DNA from: Isoetes taiwanensis
Taxonomy: Eukaryota; Streptophyta; Lycopodiopsida; Isoetales; Isoetaceae
Assembly (NCBI GenBank): GCA_021234155.1
Contig: JAJEKV010000098.1
Location: 3,361,534-3,425,533 of the forward strand
Reading direction: 5' to 3'
DNA length: 64,000 nt
Shown here piece after piece: positions 13,701 through 23,860 of the stretch. Below the pieces are notes generated by a model. It searched no databases. It saw only the letters and a list, made by a program, of their open reading frames with translations, and was not told where the DNA came from. The position numbers and the translations under genes are program-made. How positions within the stretch are numbered: the first letter of the stretch is position 1; every line of letters starts with the position of its first letter.

Positions 13701-14150
13701 GGAAAGACACCAAGGATGACTATGGAAATGAATTTTATTGTAGTAATGAAGTTATAGCTGGTAACTACTTTGAATTGATTCACGGTTGCCATCAAAAGTG
13801 CCGGCTTATTCAAGGAAAAGAAAGTTCTTGTCCATCAGGAGTCAAGAATTGGGGGTGAGATTTCCATTAGGCTACCAAACATAAGATTAAAGGTACATCT
13901 TATGCATATGGTGACTAACTATTGGCATGAAATGTTCTTGGGGAATTTTGCGGAGATTGTAGAATCTATGCAATACGTACTTTGTTGTTGAAGTAAATTT
14001 TCTATGCACTAAGGCATGGACTTGCAAAAGCGAATGTAATCGAATGTGAACCAGGATTAAAAACACAAACATTAATATATTGTTTATATAGTTCCAAGAT
14101 GTTATACTTAGTGTAAGTTGTAAAAAAAACATGTTGAAGGTCTCAAGATT
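10740..14150 (+). pseudogene. Unidentified broken coding region, plus strand
   Basis: I do not recognise the family. A 102-codon frame at 10,810-11,118 is Lys-rich and ends GAKKK. Further fragments follow with frequent stops. The most protein-like part is about 13,650-13,880, where consecutive frames read YERVPYYLIRCTK, then DDYGNEFYCSNEVIAGNYFE, then a piece related to KVHLMHMVTNYWHE near 13,890. The continuity across frames suggests a once-intact protein, perhaps transposon-borne. A short tandem duplication of about 31 bp (tacatgtatatt...) lies at 11,910-11,980. No transposase or polymerase motif was seen. Confidence 0.35.
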
Positions 14151-14980
14151 CAAGATTCAAGACTCAAGATTCATCAAGAAGGTCTGAGCGGTGTGAGATC
14201 AGCAATGGTCTGTTCGAAAAATTGTGAGAAGAGTGTCGGGGCCATTTGTTTGGAAGTTGGTGAAGTCTAGCAGAAGCAAGACATGTAGCTATGTGCTTTC
14301 ATCGTTGCCATTTATGATAGAGATTGGTAAAGTATGGTTTGAGGCTATTGAATCTCCAAACCTCTGACCCTTTTGACACTTTGTTGATTGCTTTTGCATG
14401 CACAACTTTACGTTTTAAGTTGAATGAGAATACTCTCTGGATTACGCTTTTAGATAATTGGGATTCCTCATCCCCCCTTGTCCATTTGCTACTCCCATAG
14501 CTTCGATCCATGCTTCCAACATTGTTAAGTCTCCTCTGTGCATCATTGTAGAACATCATAAGCAATTGTTAGATTAGGAACAAAAGCATGTTTAAGAATA
14601 GGAGTACCTCTGAACTTCGTATTTGCCTCTCCGTTTGATTTTGTTCAATTGGTTTCCCTATTAGGCATTGATCTCCTCAAGAATGGTGCGCCAGGTGAGT
14701 TTGCATTTGAATTGGGGATATGGATTGTGATCTAGTCGTTCGATCTCCTCGCCATCGGAATCAACGGTCACCACGGTAAAAAGGAATTTTTATCCTGTCT
14801 ATTCCCTTCTATAAGTTTGGATATGGCTCGTACCATGCCAATGATTTGTTCCTTAACCAATGATTTGTGCCAATGATTTGTTCAACATCTTTCCCATCGC
14901 CTTTGTCCTCTTTTACGACCCAATTGGCCAATGGTTGATCTTTGGCATATATCCCACAAGCCTAGCTCAAATGAAAGGGC
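14150..14980. other. Unassigned DNA
   Basis: No domain is recognised. A minus-strand frame of 88 codons at 14,299-14,565 has no known motif. The stretch runs directly into the AAGGAATATTCCTT satellite. Confidence 0.4.
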
Positions 14981-14984
14981 TATA

Positions 14985-15597
14985 CTCAATGAGGAATATT
15001 CCTTTCAAGGTAATAAGGAATATTCCTTGTAACTATGGGAATTGATTAAGTTTGCTAAAGAATATTCCTTTGAAGGTAATAAGGAATATTCTTGTCCATC
15101 TAACACTAAGGAATATTCCTTTCAATGCAAAAGGAATATTCCTTTCAAAATAATAAGGAATATTCCTTTGTAACTATGGCATATGATTAAACAAACTAAA
15201 AGAATATTCCTTTGAAGGTAATAAGGAATATTCTTGATAACTAGGCACTAAGGAATATTCCTTTCAATGCAAAAGGAATATTCCTTTCAAGGTAATAGGA
15301 ATATTCCTTGTAACTATGGGTGCAATTTAAACAAACTAAAAAGAATATTCCTTTGAAGGTAATAAGGAATATTCTTGATAACTAGGCACTAAGGAATATT
15401 CCTTTCAATTTAAAAGGAATATTCCTTTCAAACTCAATAGAATATTCCTTGTAACTATGGGTGCACTAAACAAACTAAAGAATATTCCTTTGAAGGTAAT
15501 AAGGAATATTCACGATAACTGTCGCTAAGGAATATTCCTTTTCAATGCAATAAGGAATATTCCTTTCAAAATAATAAGGAATATTCCTTGTTATCTC
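14985..15597. repeat. Palindrome-based satellite (AAGGAATATTCCTT), ~140-bp period
   Basis: The 14-bp perfect palindrome AAGGAATATTCCTT and close variants occur more than a dozen times. They are arranged in a higher-order unit of about 136-144 bp. Units start at about 15,058, 15,202, 15,343 and 15,480, each beginning agaatattcctttgaagg, with a partial unit before the first. Linkers such as caatgcaaaa and gtaactatggg recur at fixed places. Each palindrome can form a small hairpin or a dyad binding site. Confidence 0.95.
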
Positions 15598-15599
15598 TA

Positions 15600-16020
15600 T
15601 ATTATTGGTAAAAGCTTTAACAAACACAATATGCATAGGTACACAATATGCCTTAACATAATCCATTCATTTGGCATTTGTTGATTTGGCAATTGTTGAT
15701 TTGATAACATGTGGAACATTGAATGCATGTGGGATATTTGAGCCCATTACTTAAAAAAGGGTGGACTAGGATTATATCTTGGATAGTTATGACACTCGGC
15801 AATCGAAGATTACAAACCCGTGAGCCATAACTTTTGTAACATCTAATCTCTATCCACACTTATCAATGAAACTGACAAAATACTATTTATATATCGCAAA
15901 ACGGTTTTTGTGATATATGCATGTGGGATATTGCTAACTTTGTGTTAGGGTTGTTCAAGCGCATACCAAGCAATTGGTCTCATAATATGGTTCAACCTAT
16001 ACATTTTACATTTGCAAAAA
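15600..16020. other. Unassigned AT-rich DNA
   Basis: Nothing recognisable; no satellite units continue into it. Several overlapping ttggcatttgttgatttggc-like words near 15,670-15,710 form a weak short repeat. Confidence 0.4.
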
Positions 16021-16027
16021 TATTGAG

Positions 16028-16640
16028 GTGGGTGGATCGGCTCGAGGTGTGAAATCGTATGCATGGATACATCCCTTTCCTCTTCCTCGCCTAATTCCCA
16101 AAACAAAATTATGCATGCAAACATCCCTTTTTATTCCCAAAAATTACGCCCTGCGACTTCATTCCGTCCATTCGTCCCCATCGTCTATTGTCCGCCATCT
16201 CCTTCACTCCGCCATGGCCAAGTTCAAGACCACACTCATAAGAACACCATCCCGGCCATTGTGCTTGCTCCTCCCCAGCCGGTCCTTTCTTCATAGGAGT
16301 TCAGGTGAATAACCAGGAGGCCACGATTCTGAAGTTCACTCCACCCGAGAGGTGGAGAAATCATCATGAATCATCAGTCGTAAACCGTGGGCTAAGGGGT
16401 GAAAGTGGGTGCATGAGGCTTACCAAATTTAGGCGACTCCTCGAAATGAAGATGTATGCCATGGAGGGGACCTTCATATAGAGTCAAGATGGCACGAAGA
16501 TCAAGCCTTGTTTTTGTAATCCACGGTTTCAATTTTTTTGGTAATAGTCCTTGTTGTTGTAAAAAGCTTTTTAATTAAACGAGAACTTGTTTTGCAATAG
16601 TCTTAATGACTCCATTTTTTGTAAAACTTTTTCATTAATA
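16028..16640 (+). pseudogene. Small gene-like unit, unidentified
   Basis: An open frame of 94 codons starts at 16,028. An ATG in good context (gccATGGcc, 16,214) lies inside it in the same frame. A second frame from about 16,290 to 16,480 reads GVQVNNQEATILKFTPPERW and continues for some 40 residues, so one frameshift would join two protein-like parts. AT-rich DNA with aataaa-type signals (about 16,638) follows. I do not recognise a family. It may be a host gene fragment or part of a transposon. Confidence 0.25.
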
Positions 16641-16649
16641 AACTCCTCT

Positions 16650-17010
16650 TCTCTACGGTAAATTTGTGACTTTTTTTTTTGCTTTAAGCATTCTCACGAG
16701 TTTCCCTTTGTTCTTTTAGTTCTTGAACTATTTCTATCCTTTTTCGTATAGATATAAGAAACATGTTTGTTATTTAGTTTGCAACTCAAGTTTTGGTGCA
16801 ACTCAAGTTAAACCAGTTTTGTCATTAATTATAAAATAAAAGTACAATTTCTTGAAATAGTATACCAAAACAAACATTAAAGCTAACAACAAGGAATTTC
16901 AAGGTCATCCTTTATGATGCACACTAGAAAACTAGATTTATGGTAACCCGGCTAATAGGAAAATATGTTCAGTATTTTTCTTTAAATGCATCTTAGGAAA
17001 CATTCGAAGC
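16650..17010. other. Unassigned AT-rich DNA
   Basis: No gene or repeat is recognised between the small gene-like unit and the CA-rich tract. Confidence 0.4.
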
Positions 17011-17011
17011 A

Positions 17012-17507
17012 TCACGACACCACACCATTCACCACACACCCCACACACCCCACCACACACCACACCATTCACCATTTGAGGCATACACCATAGACCATAC
17101 ACCAACTATCATATTACATCCCACCACACACCACACCATTCACCACACACCCCACCACACACCCCCCACACACACCACACCATTCACCACGCATACACCA
17201 TAGACCATACACCAACTATCATATTCACGAGCGAGCACATCCCACCACACACCACACCATTCACCACACTTCCCACCACACACCACACCATTCACCACAC
17301 ACCATACACCATACACCAAATCGTGGAGTGTGGGCGGTGGTGGAGTGTGGTGGTGGGGGGATGGTGGTGTGGTGTGTGGTGGTGGTGAGGTGTGGTGGTG
17401 GGGGTGGTGGTGGTGGTGTGTGTAGTGGGGTGGTGGTGGTATGATAATGGTGTGGTGGAGTCTTGATGGGTGTGGTGGTGGTGTGTTGTGGGGTGGTGGT
17501 AAAGGTC
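17012..17507. repeat. CA-rich then TG-rich low-complexity tract with strand switch
   Basis: From 17,012 to about 17,316 the plus strand is made of CACCACACACC-type text. It carries a repeated higher-order block, including two copies of accatagaccatacaccaac at about 17,087 and 17,198. After a short spacer the composition flips to GGTGGTGGTGTGTG from about 17,325 to 17,507. The two halves are therefore roughly complementary and could fold back. The histidine/threonine-rich frame on the minus strand here is only a translation of this tract. Confidence 0.9.
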
Positions 17508-17519
17508 TAAAATATATCG

Positions 17520-20500
17520 GTCAGGAAACAATCAAGTAAGCTGTTTTGATTGACCAAAAGGGGTACAAGGCTTCTTTAAATCAGAAATCTTTTTCTTCAA
17601 AAAAAAACTTACATAGTCATAAAGTATACTATGTTAGTATACTATTCAGCATAGTGTCATTTACACATTCCTTATGATAGGAAATGTGAACACAAGTGTG
17701 AACAAAGAAATATATATATAAGCCATTTACATAGTTCATCTTGCAAAATCGGATACTCGGACTCATGATCAGCCTCGGGAATCGAAATGAGGAGGGCTGG
17801 CTGTCACGTTCTTCGGATTGGCATCACAATGCATGACCAAAGCATCTATTAGAAATTGTCGTAGATGGTGCGGTTTATTCATGAGAGAACCATTTAGATG
17901 TCTGTGACATCCATAAATAAGGTTAGAAATATTTAAAGGAACATGAGATCACGGTACATACAAAGGAAGGCATACAACTTACTTCCATATCTCTACGAGG
18001 AGACAAGAGCTTTAACATATTTGTGCATAAATCCATCACATACAACCCACATGATGTTAATCGGACTCTTTGCTTTGTGGCACCTCTACTTCTTGAATCC
18101 GATTAACATTATTTCTCTTCATGAAATCGGCCTCTAGATACTTGGCCGATCGATGTGGTTAACATTTGTGTGTCTTGACCTACATATCCGCGAAAATTTA
18201 GCGGACAGAATTGTGAAGAAAAGCAAAGCAACAACTTAAAAGTATTACATACCCTTTGATTGCTTTCTGGTTACGATTAGCATTCTGTAAGAGGATTCAA
18301 GGCGTGAATTCAGTGCGGGTAGGATCTTGGAATCGGATGGTCGTGGCGGCCCCCGGCACAAAATGGTCATTCTCAAGGATAGGTGCAAGGATATGATGGC
18401 ATTTAGCTACCACAATCCTTTCATCCACGATTTCACTATTTCAATGACATTCGATGATCCTTGTTTGATTCACCCTTTCTTTTTCTTCTTGGTAGCTTCT
18501 CTAAACCTTATATAGTTGTGGCGGGATAAAAAGATTTTGCTCTTCCACTTTCGAAAGGCAATGTCTCATACAAGCACACGGATTAGATTAAGTTAACATT
18601 AGACAAAAGAAATAGCAACAAATACGGCTTCGGTTACAACGGGTTATTACACGCCATAAAGATCCACTAAGCGGCTACTCATTTTAGAGTTAGTTGCACA
18701 TAAAATTGCTATGTCGGATGCATTTCATTTCAGGCTGTGGACGGTTCTTGAATGGAATGGAATGGCGTGAATTCCATAAGTTTATCCTTGTCATCATTTA
18801 CATTTGTCGGATCAAGATTAGTGTCATATTAACAATTGATCCATGACAATAAAGCATAAATTGATACCTTCAATCTCACATTTTCCGATTGGTTTAGACA
18901 CGCAAAGCGAGTAAAATATAATAAGCTACTGAAGTATAAGTCAATGTAAGCTAGCAATTACCGTTTTCTGTACGGATGTCCCTTTCACGGGTTTGCACTT
19001 TTTTTTTCCAAATTTGTTTTGGCATCGGCACGACCATAAATTTAGTCTTGCCTTTGGCTGCAATCTCCAAGGCTTCTTCAACATCATCTAGCTCCTTTGA
19101 ATCGTCGCAAGTCTCACGAGACAAGAAAGTGCTTCATTCTAATGTTTTGAAAAGCAAGACAAAAAAGAAACACGTACTGCCAAAAACAAGCCTTTTCCTC
19201 AACTTGAACTTCAGCAACTTGAATTTGTTTTCAATGTCGTCACCAACATCTTGATAATTTTATCGTAAACCACGTCAGCGTAAGTTTCAAAATACAATTT
19301 TAAAAAAAATAGAAACCTTGAAAAGGAGAGAGAATTACTTCGGGCTTTTTCACTAGTTGCTCCAATAATAGCATTTCGGCTTCAGCAGTGGTGAGATCTC
19401 TTTTGGAAAACAACCTCTCTTTGCAAAATAGTGAACTCTAACTACAGCGGATGCAATCTTAATGTAATGGAATGTAATCACCCTACCTTCCACATACCCC
19501 TAAATGTCTCCAAATCACAGACTTGATTGCTTATGAGTTGTTGCAATTCTCAAAGGTGATGTAGATGTGGATGGACTTCCAACATCGATAGCAGCTGACA
19601 TCTTTTGTGCCGAGTTCAACAATTGGGATGTCGAGAATGGTAAATGCAACCCCTTCCCAATAACATTCTTCTTTTTCACCTACAACATGAAATTTTGCTA
19701 TATTGAACTTAAGCATAGTGCGCTAAACATGAATTGTTTAGTTTACTGCAGTTTACTTCTTCCTTTCTTGATACTACCCATATACGCATTGACACAATTG
19801 GGTGTCAATAAAAATGTAAACACTTGATTGAGAATCAAGGGGAGATGTAGAGTAGATAGAAGCAAAATCGAAGAAAAAAAAACAATCAGATGCAAATCAA
19901 AAAGCGAACAAATGTTAATTACATGCAAGTAGGTTTTACTACAAGCAAACTTTTCTAGCTGATAATGTAATGACAAAATAGAAGTACATTAGTGTACATA
20001 GCTATCACAATGTAAAGGAAAACCAAATACTAAATTCAAATGCATTTGAACAAAATTTTTTATCAATACACCCTATCAAATACATCATTGATATTGAATG
20101 TAAAGGAAAGAATCAAATACCAAATTCATATGCATTTACGATCACATGTAAATGCAAAGTCTGATCAATACAATACACCTATTAATATACCAAAAAGGAA
20201 TTCGAGAGAAAAGCACTTCATGGCACATGTAAATGTAAAATCTGAGAAGCAAATACATTTCCTCTTTACATTAAAGACAAAACCACGCCAAATCAAAAGT
20301 TAATACGATTATGTACATGATGGAAACTAACTACATCTAAGTACACTCAAACTAATTATGTAATCAAAATAGAAATAGATGTACCTTGGAAGGATTCCTA
20401 AAAAGATTAGGCGAATTGATGGGACCATGAACAATCATGTACACATGTATTATTCGTTGAAACCACGAATACAAGACAAAATAGACAATATATATGACCA

Positions 20501-20640
20501 CAAATTGGAATATTACCATGGTCAAGTCAAGGCAATCATTGCGGTTCTTTGCAAGTATTGCTTATATGTGAAATAAAGCGCTCAAGATCTTAGCTGCGAG
20601 TATGGGGGCGGGCTGCGGGGCCTATCAGGTCGATCTTTCC
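17520..20640. other. Long AT-rich region without a recognised gene
   Basis: About 3 kb of AT-rich DNA. Plus-strand frames at 18,976-19,254 (Ser/Lys-rich, 92 codons) and 20,040-20,303 (87 codons) show no known domain. Words such as tgtaaatgtaa, taatgtaa and acatgtaaat recur. No terminal repeat pair or transposase motif was found. Confidence 0.4.
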
Positions 20641-21600
20641 AAATGCTTAGTCATCTCCTTTATTCTATTCTCACGGTTGGAATTAAATTCCAAATCCTTG
20701 CTGATTTTTCAATAGCTTCTAATTCTTGCAAATCGACCTTTAAACAATCATGGGAATCATTAGAGCATCAAAGTCGACAATGTAACTTGATTTCTCCTCC
20801 TCTAAATGGGATGCCAAAGCCATTTGCACATCGATTAGCTTCAGCACTTTTAAACACGCCATAATCTTTGGTACTCTCACATATTTTGCATCTTTACTCG
20901 CACAAGTCTTGTCAAAGCTCTTATCACTCTCATGCTTCAATGGTTCAATTTCCATTGTTTTCTTTTTCTCTTTTTAAAGTCACGTATTTCATCAAGCATG
21001 GAGGCCCGAATCTAATGCTCTTGTTTCCCTCCACCTTTCATCATTTCCAACCGCTTGCCCCAATTCTACACGAGGCATACATTTAATAGCTTTAACATTG
21101 GAAGACTTTATCGTAGCTAATTACGCCGGTCGTGATTCTTTTTTGAGAGCCTTTTGAATGAAGACTTGCACTTGCTTTCACCTCATCCCAATCAATGCTT
21201 ACTCCTTTGTAATGAAATTGCATATGCTCGGGCAAAATACAATGGAATGTGTTGCAATGTCCCTCCTACAAAAACGTGCTCATACCGAAAAAAAAAATCG
21301 CCATCCAACGGGGCTTAATCCCTCGCACTCTTGATAACCCCTAATGATTAGGGCCCGAGAACCCCAAACATCCTGCACTATTTGCACTAGCCCGGAAACA
21401 TGCTATCAAAATTGTTGCTCCTAAAGTTTGCCTCGATGCTTACCTTGTCAAACTTCGGCGGCAAGACCTCCCGTCGAAGAAGACCCACTCTTGAGTTTTG
21501 GGGCGGTTCTAGTGGGAGACCTTGGCATGGGCTTTGAGGTTTGTTGAGGAGATTTCCTTGGAGATGTCTTTGTTCCAAGCTGCCGTCATGATCTCTTCCC
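20640..21600 (-). pseudogene. Possible unidentified coding relic, minus strand
   Basis: On the minus strand between about 21,560 and 21,150 several frames read as protein-like text. First comes a Pro/Arg/Leu-rich part (63 codons from 21,578). Then comes a piece including LDGDFFFRYEHVFVGGTLQ and HIPLYFARAYAISLQRSKH near 21,310-21,190. The continuity suggests a decayed gene, but I do not recognise the family. Confidence 0.25.
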
Positions 21601-21621
21601 GGTGCTTGGCTCTCGAAAATG

Positions 21622-21771
21622 CAAGCTTTTGGCTATGGAGGTCCTGATCTTGGCTATGGCGGTTGAATATGGATGTCAAGCTTTTCGCTATGGAGGTTGA
21701 ATATGGATGTCAAGCTTTCGGCTATGGAGGTTCGAATATGGATGTCAAGCTTTCGGCTATGGAGGTTCGAA
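21622..21771. repeat. Short tandem repeat, ~34-36 bp unit
   Basis: The unit caagctttcggctatggagg followed by ttcgaatatggatgt is repeated with starts at 21,677, 21,711 and 21,747. A first, partly disrupted copy starts at 21,622. It borders the 3' side of the solo LTR. Confidence 0.9.
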
Positions 21772-21959
21772 AGGGAGGAAGGTTGAGCAGGCGGAGGAGA
21801 GTTCAAAATTATTTGCCCTATTAATGATTCATTCCAAGAATAATAATTTTCGGGGAGGGATTTCCTTACATTTTGAATTTGTAAATGTAAAATCACGGGC
21901 ACTTTTTTGCCCACCCTTTCATGCTTCTACCCGGATAAATGCGCTACATGGGCCCTACA

Positions 21960-23860
21960 TGCGCCCCTCTTCCTAGGATGCCCGGGGACGGTAGTAGGAA
22001 AATCTGAGGAGAGATGTTTTGCCGCCCGATTCAGATTCCTGTGGGCTCATATAACAAATAACACATACGACAATGTCAGCACTAATATACAACATAACAT
22101 ATACCACGAAGGGTAGCACATCCATCCATCCATAGATCTATCATAGATATCAATATATAAGTAAAACATATAGGCTCCCTACCTAGGCTCAAAATCATAG
22201 GGAAGTAGACCTAATAACTGGGTCTCAAGATAGAAACAGGCCATAATATAACAATGGTGGGGCTGGCTATAAACAATGGCGTAGGTTGACCACTCCATTA
22301 AGCCCCTCTCCTGTGCATACTTACTACGTAGATGGGCTAATCAGCCTTTTAGCGGATCGTATGCCAAAGGCGCGGTCTCATGGTATCACCCAATAAGACT
22401 ACTCGAGTTTGTATCTCCCCGTCCAATGAGATAGGAAGGGTTCCATCTCCCCTTCCCAAGGAATAGTGGCTCCATAGGTGGCTAGAGGATCATAGCATCA
22501 CATGTCCGTACCTGAATGACCTCCCTAAAACAAGAGCCAAGCCAACCCGCAACCTTGAGAGAGAGGGCAACACGATTGATCTAGGAAGTGTGGGACCCAT
22601 ACCCGCCCATGCGAAGTGACCGACTATAATCCTAGTCCGCTATGGGTTTATAGTAGCAGTGCTCCCTGTATGTGGTGCTCAGTCACTTCATAGCCTCTGT
22701 AGCCTGGTGGTCTCTATGCACATTCCGCATCTAATAGAAACTAAGGGGTCTAAACTAGGAACATCCTCTAAATAATGGCTACTAGGTTTCTACCCTCCTT
22801 CCCATAGTTAAGGTTCATTGATTAGGGTTCAAGATCCGAACCGAGGGTTCTAGGAGGGCTCTACTAGAAGGACGAGATACTAGCTCATTTCATTAGGGAT
22901 TTTTTGAGATCATAAAAGGGCCTTGTAAGAAATGCCGACTAAGCTATATGAACTACTGTCGAGAAAAAGAGACTGGTAATCCAGTAAGCAAAGCGATTAT
23001 AACTAACTATTGGATCACATTTTCTAGCATAAGTGTTGATAGAAAAGTCCAAATGAGCTCTTGTTTAGTGCAATGGATAGATCTCATTGCGATCTTTCCA
23101 ATCTTGGGTGGTTTGCATATCTTTTAGCCCAGTAGGATAGTAAAAATGGTAAAACCATATTTTTTAGAGTTTTGACAATCATAAGTGGTTAAAATATGTG
23201 CAAAGCACTAAGATGGAAAGATCTCAATGAGATCTATCTATTGCACTAAACAAACTCATTTGACTTTTCTATCAATAATTATATGCTAGAAAAATGTGAT
23301 CGATGAGTTAGTTATAACAGTTTTTTTGGCGAATCGACCCATCGACTCGATTTCGATTGGTAGTTCATTTATCTTCATTTGGCTTAGTTGGCATGTTTTG
23401 AAGGCCTTTTTAATCTCAAAAAAACCCTAATGTGGAGTCCTAGCTTCCAGATGATCTACCTAGGAAACTACTCAAATACACCTTGGAGGAGCTTCCACCT
23501 TACGGTGACTCCATAGCTTGCATGTAAGGTGGGTAGGTCTCACTCCTCGGCGTAAACACAGCCTTGGAGCCCTGATCTATGCTATGCTTTGCAACAAGCG
23601 ATTCTCGAAATGGAGTTTCAAAGAAATAGGTTTCCATGTTAGGGTTGCCATGTCATGCCATGTGACTTGTGGCGAGTTGCCCAATAGGATGGAACCATGT
23701 GAAAATGGTTCCATCCTAAGGTTTGGCAGAGTTATATACATAACTTAGCCATGCTCTCTTATCCACACATTATGGTATACAAGGCTACTAAGGTAGGCTT
23801 GTATGGTGGCGTGGCCTAGAAATATATGTATTTATATACCATAGATCTTAGGGGGTCACA
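21960..23860 (-). repeat. Solo LTR of a chromovirus, minus strand, diverged
   Basis: The reverse complement aligns in order with the LTRs at 25,948 and 40,953. Shared blocks are the start (ATATAAATACATATAT, then CATACAAGCCTACC and GCCTTGTATACC, 23,835-23,755), the block GAACCCTAATCA, the block with AAACCTAGTAGCC, the GGGAAGGGGAGATGGAACCC block, and TGGAGTGGTCAACC. The 5' terminus is probably TGTGACCCCC at 23,860. The left border is uncertain. No primer site, polypurine tract or coding region adjoins it, so it looks like a solo LTR. It is much more diverged from the two other LTRs than they are from each other, and it is interrupted by a MITE. Confidence 0.8.
22996..23318. mobile_element. Foldback MITE, 323 bp, ~105-bp arms
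   Basis: The left arm begins attataactaact, then gatcacattttctagcat, tgatagaaaagtc and tttagtgcaat. The right arm, reverse-complemented, begins gttataactaact and repeats the same blocks in the same order with few mismatches. The arms meet around an AT-rich centre near 23,110-23,200. There is no coding capacity, so it depends on an unknown transposase. It sits inside the solo LTR and so is younger than it. No target duplication could be fixed. Confidence 0.9.

Noticed and set aside
14985-15597. CRISPR-like array of short palindromic repeats
   Set aside because: Plant DNA; spacers are conserved linkers rather than unique sequences, and no cas genes are present.
17292-17531. 79-codon His/Thr-rich minus-strand frame
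   Set aside because: A translation of the TG-rich microsatellite.
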